A DNA stretch of 6,282 bases from Streptococcus sp. (lineage in GTDB: Bacteria > Bacillota > Bacilli > Lactobacillales > Streptococcaceae): the NCBI GenBank assembly GCA_030825825.1, contig JAPJPE010000058.1, positions 1-6,282 of the forward strand, in the 5' to 3' direction. Below, piece after piece: positions 1 through 5,619 of the stretch. Position numbers and translations under genes: made by a program. Below the pieces are notes generated by a model. That model did not search any database. It saw only the letters and a program-made list of their open reading frames with translations, and had not been told where the DNA came from. Each line of letters opens with the position of its first letter. Position 1 is the stretch's first letter.

Positions 1-1642
1 GGCCTTCAATCGCCTTAGTCCCACGACTAATTTTTTCTGTCACAGGAGCTTTTACCGTTTCAGTTGTCGTGCTGAGAGGCTCTCCAACTTTCTCACCATT
101 GACCGTTTTATAGACACGACGAATTTCCTGGCTACCTGCCTCTCCTATTTGAAGGATCCTTTCTTCATCAGTATAGCGGTCCGTATCTGGTACATATTCA
201 GTTTCATACGGAAGGAGCACCGTTTCTGTTTCTGTAACTGTTCCTTCCGTTATTTGGTAAACTGGGTTCTCTGGCTGAATTGGGGCTTCACCAACATGGC
301 CTTCTTCCTGCGTCCCCTTGGCTTCCACTACTTCTGTATAGGCTGGATTTTCTGGTTGAACAGGAGCTTCGCCCACATGGCCTTCTTCCTGCGTTCCCTT
401 AGCTTCCACTACTCCTGTATAGGCTGGGTTCTCTGGTTGAACAGGAGCTTCACCCACGCGACCTTCTTCCTGCGTCCCCTTGGCTTCAACGACACCGGTA
501 TAAGCAGGGTTCTCTGGCTGTACAGGAGCTTCACCAACATGTCCTTCCTCTTGTGTTCCCTTGGCTTCCACTACTCCTGTATAGGCTGGGTTCTCCGGTT
601 GAACAGGAGCTTCACCCACGTGACCTTTTTCCTGCGTCCCCTTAGCTGTTACAACTGGAGAAGGGATTGGTTGAGGATCTTCTTTTGTCCCGACGGCAAG
701 AATTTGTGAAACTGGTTCTTTAGTGACCTTGCTTTCAACGACTCTGCGAACTTCTTGTCCATCTACCACGCTGACTTCCGTCAAGATAGTCCACTCTCCA
801 TTTTGGCCAGCTGTCAGCACCTTGGTTTGCCCTTTGGCTAATGTAGGATCAGCTTGGTTGACAATTTCAAACGGCACAGGCTCAGTAGAGACTTCAAGGC
901 TTGGTTTTTCAACTTGAGGAAAGGCTGGAGCGACTTCTGGCGTCACACGCGCTTGTGGTTCCATTTGTGCAATCCCTGCACTTGTTTTGATCGAACTCTC
1001 TACAGATGGTTGGATTCTCTGAATAGCCTTTGGCTCTTGTAAGTTCGTCTTTTGGACTGACGGGTAACGCAGATAGCCAACATAGTCATAGCCATCAATA
1101 TGAATCACGCCATTTGCCAGATCTTTATTAGATGAGAGCGAAAGATCTTGATTATAAGCGCGTAAAACTTGGTTTTGCAAAGCTGCAACTTCAATTGGTA
1201 GCAGAAGGCTTTGGCCCATGGCTCCAATCAAAAGGACAGCCATGACTTTCTTTCTGTGCTTTTTAGAAAGTAAGAGGACCGCAAAAGAAGCAGTGGCTAG
1301 ACTTAGACCTAACAATGCCACTTCCTGACTTCCAGTTTGGGGAAGCACTGGCTGAGTTGCCTCCTTCTTCTTATAGACTAGAAAGAAGGTATCTTCATTT
1401 TGATAGTCTTCAGGAATTGCATGAATCACCTGTGCTTTTTCTTCAGCGGTTAGCTCTTCTTCTGTCACATAACCTAAGTGCACATTAGCAGGTAAGGTCA
1501 CCTGATCTGCTTGTACAGGACGAGCTCCTAAGAGAGTTCCCCCTAATAAAAAGGCTCCAATGGCAACAGGACCAACCCCGACAGATAATTTCCGAATCGA
1601 ATATTTGGTCATTTTTTCAAAAGTTTGTTTAGCTTTTTTCAT
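1..1642 (-). CDS. N-terminal part of an LPXTG/G5 surface protein, probable M26 (IgA1 protease/Zmp-type) zinc metalloprotease, truncated by the window edge
   Basis: The frame is open from an ATG at 1642 to base 1, giving 547 codons with no stop. Residues 1-45 form a YSIRK-type signal peptide (YSIRK at 14-18, likely cleavage after VQA at 43-45). LPQTG lies at 100-104, followed by hydrophobic segments at about 107-126 and 133-152 separated by the basic stretch KKHRKK. A first G5-like domain spans about 252-320, five 27-residue repeats span 333-466, and a second G5-like domain spans about 467-543, ending in GTKAIEG. Streptococcal M26 proteases (IgA1 protease, ZmpB, ZmpC) share this unusual order of N-terminal LPXTG, paired hydrophobic segments and G5 domains; they act on the cell surface against host glycoproteins such as IgA1. 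The HExxH catalytic site would lie further downstream and is not visible, so substrate and exact family member are undecided. ATG 1642 is preferred over the ATG at 1612 because only it has a well-placed ribosome binding site. Confidence 0.85.
   Translation of the reverse strand, partial: MKKAKQTFEKMTKYSIRKLSVGVGPVAIGAFLLGGTLLGARPVQADQVTLPANVHLGYVTEEELTAEEKAQVIHAIPEDYQNEDTFFLVYKKKEATQPVLPQTGSQEVALLGLSLATASFAVLLLSKKHRKKVMAVLLIGAMGQSLLLPIEVAALQNQVLRAYNQDLSLSSNKDLANGVIHIDGYDYVGYLRYPSVQKTNLQEPKAIQRIQPSVESSIKTSAGIAQMEPQARVTPEVAPAFPQVEKPSLEVSTEPVPFEIVNQADPTLAKGQTKVLTAGQNGEWTILTEVSVVDGQEVRRVVESKVTKEPVSQILAVGTKEDPQPIPSPVVTAKGTQEKGHVGEAPVQPENPAYTGVVEAKGTQEEGHVGEAPVQPENPAYTGVVEAKGTQEEGRVGEAPVQPENPAYTGVVEAKGTQEEGHVGEAPVQPENPAYTEVVEAKGTQEEGHVGEAPIQPENPVYQITEGTVTETETVLLPYETEYVPDTDRYTDEERILQIGEAGSQEIRRVYKTVNGEKVGEPLSTTTETVKAPVTEKISRGTKAIEG
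245..646 (-). repeat. Tandem 81-bp coding repeats (about five 27-residue units) in the surface protein
   Basis: Units in transcription order are 566-646, 485-565, 404-484, 323-403 and a shorter last one at 245-322. The consensus begins AKGTQEEGHVGEAPVQPENP and continues AYTGVVE. Differences are K for E in unit 1, R for H in unit 3, E for G near the end of unit 4, and I for V plus VYQITE at the end of unit 5. The array joins the two G5-like domains (residues 333-466). The units are rich in Pro, Glu and Gly, as in an extended stalk that carries the protease away from the cell wall. Because each unit is 81 bp, gain or loss of a unit keeps the reading frame. The second unit uses visibly different synonymous codons from its neighbours. 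Confidence 0.93.
1178..1642 (-). other. YSIRK signal peptide plus N-terminal LPQTG sorting module
   Basis: This is the export and anchoring part of the surface protein, residues 1-155. A basic start (MKKAKQTFEKMTK) leads into YSIRKLSVGVGPVAIG, a hydrophobic core and the probable cleavage site VQA|DQ. The YSIRK-G/S consensus usually has a serine where this protein has proline (GPVAIG). About 55 residues later come LPQTG, a hydrophobic stretch, a basic cluster (SKKHRKK) and a second hydrophobic stretch. In most Gram-positive surface proteins LPXTG sits at the C terminus; the N-terminal placement is characteristic of streptococcal IgA1 protease/Zmp proteins. Whether sortase cleaves here, or the two hydrophobic segments hold the protein in the membrane, cannot be decided from sequence. 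Confidence 0.8.
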
Positions 1643-1649
1643 CCTAAAA

Positions 1650-1654
1650 TTCCT
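1650..1654 (-). promoter_or_regulatory. Ribosome binding site of the surface protein gene
   Basis: On the minus strand AGGAA lies 7 nt before the ATG at 1642. This supports ATG 1642 as the start; the in-frame ATG at 1612, ten codons later, has only A-rich sequence in front of it. A second AGG directly abuts the start codon and is too close to serve. Confidence 0.65.
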
Positions 1655-1700
1655 ATATAGTAATATTTGAACCACATGTAAGCCCTTATTGATGAAAGAG

Positions 1701-1712
1701 GATGGGACCATC
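1701..1712. repeat. Short dyad in the leader of the surface protein gene
   Basis: GATGG and CCATC form a perfect 5-bp inverted repeat with a 2-bp spacer, in the middle of the spacer between glgA and the surface gene. The spacing suits a DNA-level operator better than an RNA hairpin, since a 2-nt loop is too tight without opening a pair. No T-run follows in either direction, so it is not a terminator. Function is unknown. Confidence 0.3.
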
Positions 1713-1753
1713 TCCAAAAATAAGAACCTTCCCGGGATTTTTTACCTTTACCT

Positions 1754-1782
1754 ATCTTATCTTTTTTCTTCTATTTTAGCAA
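1754..1782 (-). promoter_or_regulatory. Candidate sigma-A promoter for the surface protein gene
   Basis: On the minus strand TTGCTA (1777-1782) and TAAGAT (1754-1759) are separated by 17 bp. Each hexamer matches 4 of 6 consensus bases. The gene needs its own promoter because a strong terminator separates it from glgA, and this spacer is the only place for one. Transcription would start near 1747 and leave a leader of about 100 nt. The region is very AT-rich, so a chance match is quite possible; TACTATATAG just before the gene is a weaker alternative. Confidence 0.3.
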
Positions 1783-1800
1783 GCTCTAAAACTCAAAAAT

Positions 1801-1814
1801 ATAAACCGTTTTCT
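1801..1814. promoter_or_regulatory. Possible CcpA-binding cre site
   Basis: The minus strand reads AGAAAACGGTTTAT, matching 11 of 14 positions of the cre consensus TGWAARCGYTWNCW, with the central CG kept. It lies about 20 bp upstream of the candidate -35 hexamer, where CcpA could affect transcription of the surface protein gene. The first T and a late C of the consensus are missing, and such matches arise by chance in AT-rich DNA. Confidence 0.22.
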
Positions 1815-1834
1815 TTATAGGAAGAAAGCAACAC

Positions 1835-1858
1835 AAAAAAACGCCTCGAAAGGCGTTT
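1835..1858 (-). terminator. Rho-independent terminator of the glg operon
   Basis: On the minus strand AAACGCCT and AGGCGTTT form an 8-bp stem around a TTCG tetraloop, followed directly by four more T, giving seven T in a row with the end of the stem. It begins 15 nt after the glgA stop codon. On the plus strand the stem is followed only by TTTGT, so termination should work mainly in the glgA direction. It marks the end of the glycogen transcript. Confidence 0.9.
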
Positions 1859-1873
1859 GTATCATAGATCTAT

Positions 1874-3301
1874 TTATAAGGATTGGTACAAATCATTGTA
1901 TCGTTGACTAGCCGTATCCCATGAGAAGTCACGCGTCATAGCTTGTTCTTGGAGACCATACCAAGCCTGTTTGTCATTGTAGTAGACAGCCAAGGCTTCA
2001 TCAACTGCCCAGTTAAACCAATAGCCAGACAAATTATTGAAGCTAAAGCCTGTTCCACTTCCATCAACAGCATTATACGGTTGGACCGTATCTCGAAGTC
2101 CGCCGACTTCATGCACCAGGGGAAGGGTTCCATAACGCATGGCCATCATTTGAGAAAGGCCACATGGTTCAAAGCGGCTTGGCATCAAGAAGACATCCGA
2201 CGCTGCATAGATTTCTTGGGCCAATTGGACATCAAATGTGATATTCGCTGAAAGTTTATCTGGGTAGGCTTGACCAAACCAAGCAAAGGCATTTTCAAAT
2301 CCAGGATCTCCTGTACCGAGCAAGACAATCTGAATATCCTTTTGCAAGAGTTGATGCAACTCTTCTACCACCACATCAAAGCCTTTTTGACGTGTCAAAC
2401 GAGAGACGATCCCAAACAAAGGAACATCATCGCGAACAGGTAGACCAACACGTTCTTGAAGAGCTCGTTTGCTATCTGCTTTACCCGAAAGATCTGAGAG
2501 ACTGAAGTGATACGTCAAGAGTGGATCCGTTTCAGGGTTATACAGATCCGCATCAATCCCGTTAACAATTCCGGTGACCTTGCCAGACTCCATCCGAAGG
2601 ATCTGATCCAAGCCACAACCATATTCAGCAGTCATAATCTCATGCGCATAGCTAGGAGAAACAGTTGTCACACGGTCAGCATATAGAATGCCGGCTTTCA
2701 TCCAGTTCAGGCAATCATTCCACCGAAGAGTTCCATCTGCATAGCGTTCAAATCCAACTCCGAATAGGTCCCATAACATTCCTGGGTCGAACTGACCTTG
2801 GAATTCCAAATTATGGATAGTCAATACTGTTTTAATTCCATGATAAGCTTGAATCCAACGGTATTTTTCCTTCAGCAAGAAAGGAATCATCGCTGTATGG
2901 TAATCATGGGCATGAAGAACATCTGGAATGAAGTCAACCCGTTCCATCGTTTCTAAGGCCGCGAGCTGGAAGAAGGCAAAGCGTTCACCATCATCAAAGT
3001 CACCATACACATGGCCCCTAAAGAAATAATGTTGGTTATCAATAAAGTAAAAGGTGACTCCATCTCGCACAATGCGTTTCACACCCACATATTGACTTCT
3101 CCAGCCAACCTTGGTCTCAAAATGCAAGACATCTTCGATTTGATCTCCAAACTTGGCCTCTACCATATCATAGTAAGGGAGGATCACGCGCACATCATGA
3201 CCACTTTTCGCTAAGGATTTAGGAAGAGCGCCAATAACGTCTCCCAAACCACCTGTTTTAGAAAACGGTGCTCCTTCAGCTGCAACAAATAATAGTTTCA
3301 T
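1874..3301 (-). CDS. glgA: Glycogen synthase (ADP-glucose type, GT5)
   Basis: This cytoplasmic enzyme transfers glucose from ADP-glucose to the non-reducing end of an alpha-1,4-glucan. At 475 residues it has the usual bacterial GlgA length (about 475-485). The N-terminal Rossmann half carries KTGGLGD at 15-21, with the lysine of the ADP-glucose contact, then HAHDYHT at 130-136 and IHN at 162-164. The C-terminal half starts near GIVSRLTRQKGFD (297-309) and contains LLGTGDPGFE (327-336) and the catalytic-region motif FEPCGLSQ (377-384) with Glu378, followed by the conserved HEVGGLRDTV. The ATG overlaps the glgD stop by one base (TAATG) and is preceded by GAGGA, so it is probably read by coupled translation. 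It is the last gene of the operon. No key residue looks missing. Confidence 0.97.
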   Translation of the reverse strand: MKLLFVAAEGAPFSKTGGLGDVIGALPKSLAKSGHDVRVILPYYDMVEAKFGDQIEDVLHFETKVGWRSQYVGVKRIVRDGVTFYFIDNQHYFFRGHVYGDFDDGERFAFFQLAALETMERVDFIPDVLHAHDYHTAMIPFLLKEKYRWIQAYHGIKTVLTIHNLEFQGQFDPGMLWDLFGVGFERYADGTLRWNDCLNWMKAGILYADRVTTVSPSYAHEIMTAEYGCGLDQILRMESGKVTGIVNGIDADLYNPETDPLLTYHFSLSDLSGKADSKRALQERVGLPVRDDVPLFGIVSRLTRQKGFDVVVEELHQLLQKDIQIVLLGTGDPGFENAFAWFGQAYPDKLSANITFDVQLAQEIYAASDVFLMPSRFEPCGLSQMMAMRYGTLPLVHEVGGLRDTVQPYNAVDGSGTGFSFNNLSGYWFNWAVDEALAVYYNDKQAWYGLQEQAMTRDFSWDTASQRYNDLYQSL

Positions 3302-4437
3302 TAGACAATATCCTCTGTAACAATCGTTCCTTTTTTAACCACGACAGGTGCTTCTTCTGTCCCACGAATCGTCACACCAGCAGCCACTTCGACACCCTTA
3401 TCCAGGATGGCATGTTCGACGATTGCATTGTCATGAATCACAACACCAGGAAAGAGAAGACTACTGCGGACCTCTGAACCTTGATGAAGGCGTACTCGAC
3501 GTGAAACAACGGAGCGTTCAACGGTTCCTTCTACAATACTACCCGAAGCAAATTGAGACGATTTAATATGTGAAGTCTTGGAATAATACGTTGGTTCTTC
3601 ATTCTTCACTTTCGTATACACTTTTTGATTTGGTGAAAAGAGCTTCATGAATTTTTGGTTTTCCAACATATCCAAGTTTGCCTGGTAGTAGGATTCCACT
3701 GAATGAATATTGGCAAGGTAGCCTGTATATTCAAAGGCAAAAGCATTGTATTCCACTGCCAAATCACGCAAGATATAGCGTAATTTTTGTGGGTATTCTT
3801 TCTTGGCTTCTTCTTCAATTTTTTCAATCAACCAAGGAGTGTCCACAATAAAGACATCTGTTGACATGTTGTAGACTTCGTCAGGATCCTTGCCATCAAA
3901 AAGTCTTTGCTCTGTAACATGGTCTGTTTCATCAATTTTCAAGACAGCATTGACTTCAGAGATATTTTGAAGATGCAACTTCTTATAAACCACTGTAATC
4001 GGACGATCAATGGTATTATGAAGGTGGAAAATTTGGTTGAGGTCAATATTCATTAATACATCACAGTTCAAAGCAACTGTTTGGTTGGAACCAGACCGTT
4101 TCAAATAGGTCAATAATTGTTGGTAATATTCTGGCCCTACTGTTGTATTTTCAACTGGAGTATTATAGATTCCGAGATAATAGTGGCTCAATAAAGTAGA
4201 CAAGCCCCACTCACGACCTGAACGAATATGGTCAAAGACCGAACTAATATTTTCTTGTTGGAAAATCCCAAAAACACTACGAATACCAGCATTCGCAAGA
4301 CTAGACAACGGGAAGTCAATCAAGCGGTATTTCCCATCAAACGGTAGGGAGGCTACCGGACGATGGCTGGTCAAAGTGGACATATCATGATACCCAACTG
4401 TATTTCCTAAAATGGCTGAATATTTATCAATCTTCAT
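3301..4437 (-). CDS. glgD: GlgD, non-catalytic/regulatory paralogue of ADP-glucose pyrophosphorylase
   Basis: The 378-residue protein has the ADP-glucose pyrophosphorylase fold: an N-terminal nucleotidyltransferase-like domain (the GKYRLIDFPLSSLANAGI stretch at 35-52 aligns with GlgC) and a C-terminal left-handed beta-helix from about 285 (hexapeptide-like turns such as GSIVEGTVERSVV). The catalytic parts are degraded. The nucleotide loop GGQGTRL of GlgC is replaced by GNTVGYH (11-17), the lysine of AKPAV is an arginine (HRPVA, 25-29), the sugar-phosphate motif EEKP is absent, and YWKDVGT is YLANIHS (240-246), losing the metal-binding Asp. In Firmicutes with both genes, GlgD is known to join GlgC in a mixed tetramer and change its activity and regulation while having little activity alone; I infer the same here. 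The start lies inside glgC (11-nt overlap), so translation is probably coupled. Confidence 0.94.
   Translation of the reverse strand: MKIDKYSAILGNTVGYHDMSTLTSHRPVASLPFDGKYRLIDFPLSSLANAGIRSVFGIFQQENISSVFDHIRSGREWGLSTLLSHYYLGIYNTPVENTTVGPEYYQQLLTYLKRSGSNQTVALNCDVLMNIDLNQIFHLHNTIDRPITVVYKKLHLQNISEVNAVLKIDETDHVTEQRLFDGKDPDEVYNMSTDVFIVDTPWLIEKIEEEAKKEYPQKLRYILRDLAVEYNAFAFEYTGYLANIHSVESYYQANLDMLENQKFMKLFSPNQKVYTKVKNEEPTYYSKTSHIKSSQFASGSIVEGTVERSVVSRRVRLHQGSEVRSSLLFPGVVIHDNAIVEHAILDKGVEVAAGVTIRGTEEAPVVVKKGTIVTEDIV
3311..3315 (-). promoter_or_regulatory. Ribosome binding site of glgA, inside the end of glgD
   Basis: The minus strand reads GAGGA, 9 nt before the glgA ATG at 3301, within the last codons of glgD. 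Together with the TAATG stop/start overlap it fixes the glgA start and suggests reinitiation by ribosomes finishing glgD. Confidence 0.75.
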
Positions 4438-5569
4438 CTGTTGCTACCCCCACTTTTTCATTGTAACCGACAACTTGCACTTCCTCTGTTCCATCAATCA
4501 CGACACCTTCTGCAATGACTGCACCTTCTCCGATAATCGCGCGTTTTACGACAGCTCCTTTACCGATAATGGCATTGCTCATCACGACAGCATCTTCAAC
4601 AACAGCTCCTTCACGAACTTGAGCTTCTGTTGATAAGATGGAGTGTTTGACTGTACCGTCTACCGAACAACCGTCGACGACAAGAGAATCTTCGATGTGG
4701 CCATGTTCCCCAAAGAAGTTTGGTGGTGAAATAAGGTTGCGTGAATAGATTTTCCAGTGACGATCGCGACTATCCAAGGCATTATTTGGATCGATATATT
4801 CCATATTGGCTTCCCAAAGTGACTCAATCGTACCAACGTCTTTCCAATAACCATTGAATTCATAAGCATAAACACTTTCGCCAGATTCTAGATACGTTGG
4901 AATGACATTTTTACCGAAGTCTGACATATCGATATCGCTCTTTTCAGCAGCAACTAACATATTGCGCAGACGAGCCCAGTCAAAGATGTAAATCCCCATG
5001 GAAGCCTTAGTTGATTTTGGTTCAGCTGGTTTTTCTTCAAATTCGACAATCCGATTATTGGCATCTGTATTCATGATTCCAAAACGGCTTGCTTCCTTCA
5101 AAGGAACATCTAGGACGGCAACAGTCAAGCTTGCGTTATTATCCTTGTGTGCTTTAAGCATGTCATCGTAATCCATCTTGTAGATATGATCCCCAGATAG
5201 AATCAAGACATATTCCGGATTGATGCTATCGATATAGTCGATGTTTTGGAGAATGGCATGACTAGTTCCTTCGAACCACCGATTTCCTTCACTAGCTGAA
5301 TAAGGTTGGAGAATAGATACACCCGTATTGATTCCATCCAAGCCCCAGCTGGAACCATTCCCAATATGGCTGTTAAGGGCAAGTGGTTGGTACTGTGTAA
5401 TCACACCAACATTGTGAATTCCTGAGTTGGCACAGTTTGAGAGAGCAAAATCGATAATCCGATAGCGCCCACCAAATTGAACCGCAGGTTTCGCGATGTT
5501 TTTGGTTAATTTTCCAAGACGTGTTCCTTGCCCACCGGCAAGAATTAAAGCGAGCATTTCATTCTTCAT
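4427..5569 (-). CDS. glgC: Glucose-1-phosphate adenylyltransferase (ADP-glucose pyrophosphorylase), catalytic subunit
   Basis: It makes ADP-glucose and pyrophosphate from glucose-1-phosphate and ATP, the committed step of bacterial glycogen synthesis, in the cytoplasm. The 380 residues match Firmicute GlgC. The nucleotide-binding loop GGQGTRL is at 12-18, followed by KPAVQFGGRYRIIDFALSN. LSGDHIYKMDY (124-134) carries catalytic Asp127, EEKP (178-181) is the glucose-1-phosphate contact, and YWKDVGT (241-247) has the second metal ligand. A left-handed beta-helix of hexapeptide repeats (such as AVVEDAVVMSNAIIGKGAVV) fills the region from about 290. All catalytic motifs are intact, unlike the neighbouring GlgD. 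The start at 5569 follows a good GAGGAA site. Expression should follow glgB, 50 bp upstream; its 3' end overlaps glgD by 11 nt. Confidence 0.97.
   Translation of the reverse strand: MKNEMLALILAGGQGTRLGKLTKNIAKPAVQFGGRYRIIDFALSNCANSGIHNVGVITQYQPLALNSHIGNGSSWGLDGINTGVSILQPYSASEGNRWFEGTSHAILQNIDYIDSINPEYVLILSGDHIYKMDYDDMLKAHKDNNASLTVAVLDVPLKEASRFGIMNTDANNRIVEFEEKPAEPKSTKASMGIYIFDWARLRNMLVAAEKSDIDMSDFGKNVIPTYLESGESVYAYEFNGYWKDVGTIESLWEANMEYIDPNNALDSRDRHWKIYSRNLISPPNFFGEHGHIEDSLVVDGCSVDGTVKHSILSTEAQVREGAVVEDAVVMSNAIIGKGAVVKRAIIGEGAVIAEGVVIDGTEEVQVVGYNEKVGVATDED
4447..4451 (-). promoter_or_regulatory. Unusual G-rich ribosome binding site of glgD, inside glgC
   Basis: The only purine-rich stretch in front of the glgD ATG (4437) is GGGGG, 9 nt upstream, inside the last codons of glgC. 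It lacks the A of the normal GGAGG core and would need G-U pairing with 16S rRNA. The glgC stop lies 8 nt inside glgD, so ribosomes ending glgC are well placed to restart there, which may make up for the weak site. Confidence 0.45.
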
Positions 5570-5576
5570 TGACTAC

Positions 5577-5582
5577 TTCCTC
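5577..5582 (-). promoter_or_regulatory. Ribosome binding site of glgC
   Basis: GAGGAA on the minus strand lies 7 nt before the ATG at 5569. It is the strongest such site in the operon and supports this start; glgC therefore does not depend on coupling to glgB. Confidence 0.75.
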
Positions 5583-5595
5583 TTTTTAAAGCTTG

Positions 5596-5610
5596 GACTC
5601 CCTTAGAGTC
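5596..5610 (-). repeat. Small inverted repeat in the glgB-glgC spacer
   Basis: GACTC and GAGTC form a perfect 5-bp stem with a 5-nt loop, between the glgB stop and the glgC ribosome binding site. The next transcribed bases are CCAAGC and then an A-rich run, not a U-run, so it does not look like a terminator. It could slow 3' degradation of processed mRNA or be chance. Confidence 0.35.
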
Positions 5611-5619
5611 AACCGATCA

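Noticed and set aside
149..709. A 186-codon plus-strand open frame with internally repeated hydrophobic, aromatic-rich peptide segments
   Set aside because: It is the antisense of the 81-bp repeat array. The apparent peptide repeats mirror the repeats of the real minus-strand gene, and the composition is implausible.
1610..1612. Alternative ATG start at MTKYSIRK for the surface protein
   Set aside because: It has no ribosome binding site, while the ATG at 1642 has AGGAA 7 nt upstream. A short basic stretch before YSIRK is also normal for this signal class.
1774..1791. TTTTAG-AGCTTG-CTAAAA and nearby GTTTTAGAGCTTG, reminiscent of the start of type II CRISPR repeats or tracrRNA pairing
   Set aside because: Only a single copy exists, with no spacers and no cas genes, and the resemblance covers about 12 bases. 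It is most likely part of an AT-rich promoter region.
3268..3477. Short plus-strand open frames opposite glgA, glgD and glgC
   Set aside because: They lie entirely within conserved enzyme genes on the other strand, lack convincing ribosome binding sites, and encode nothing recognisable.
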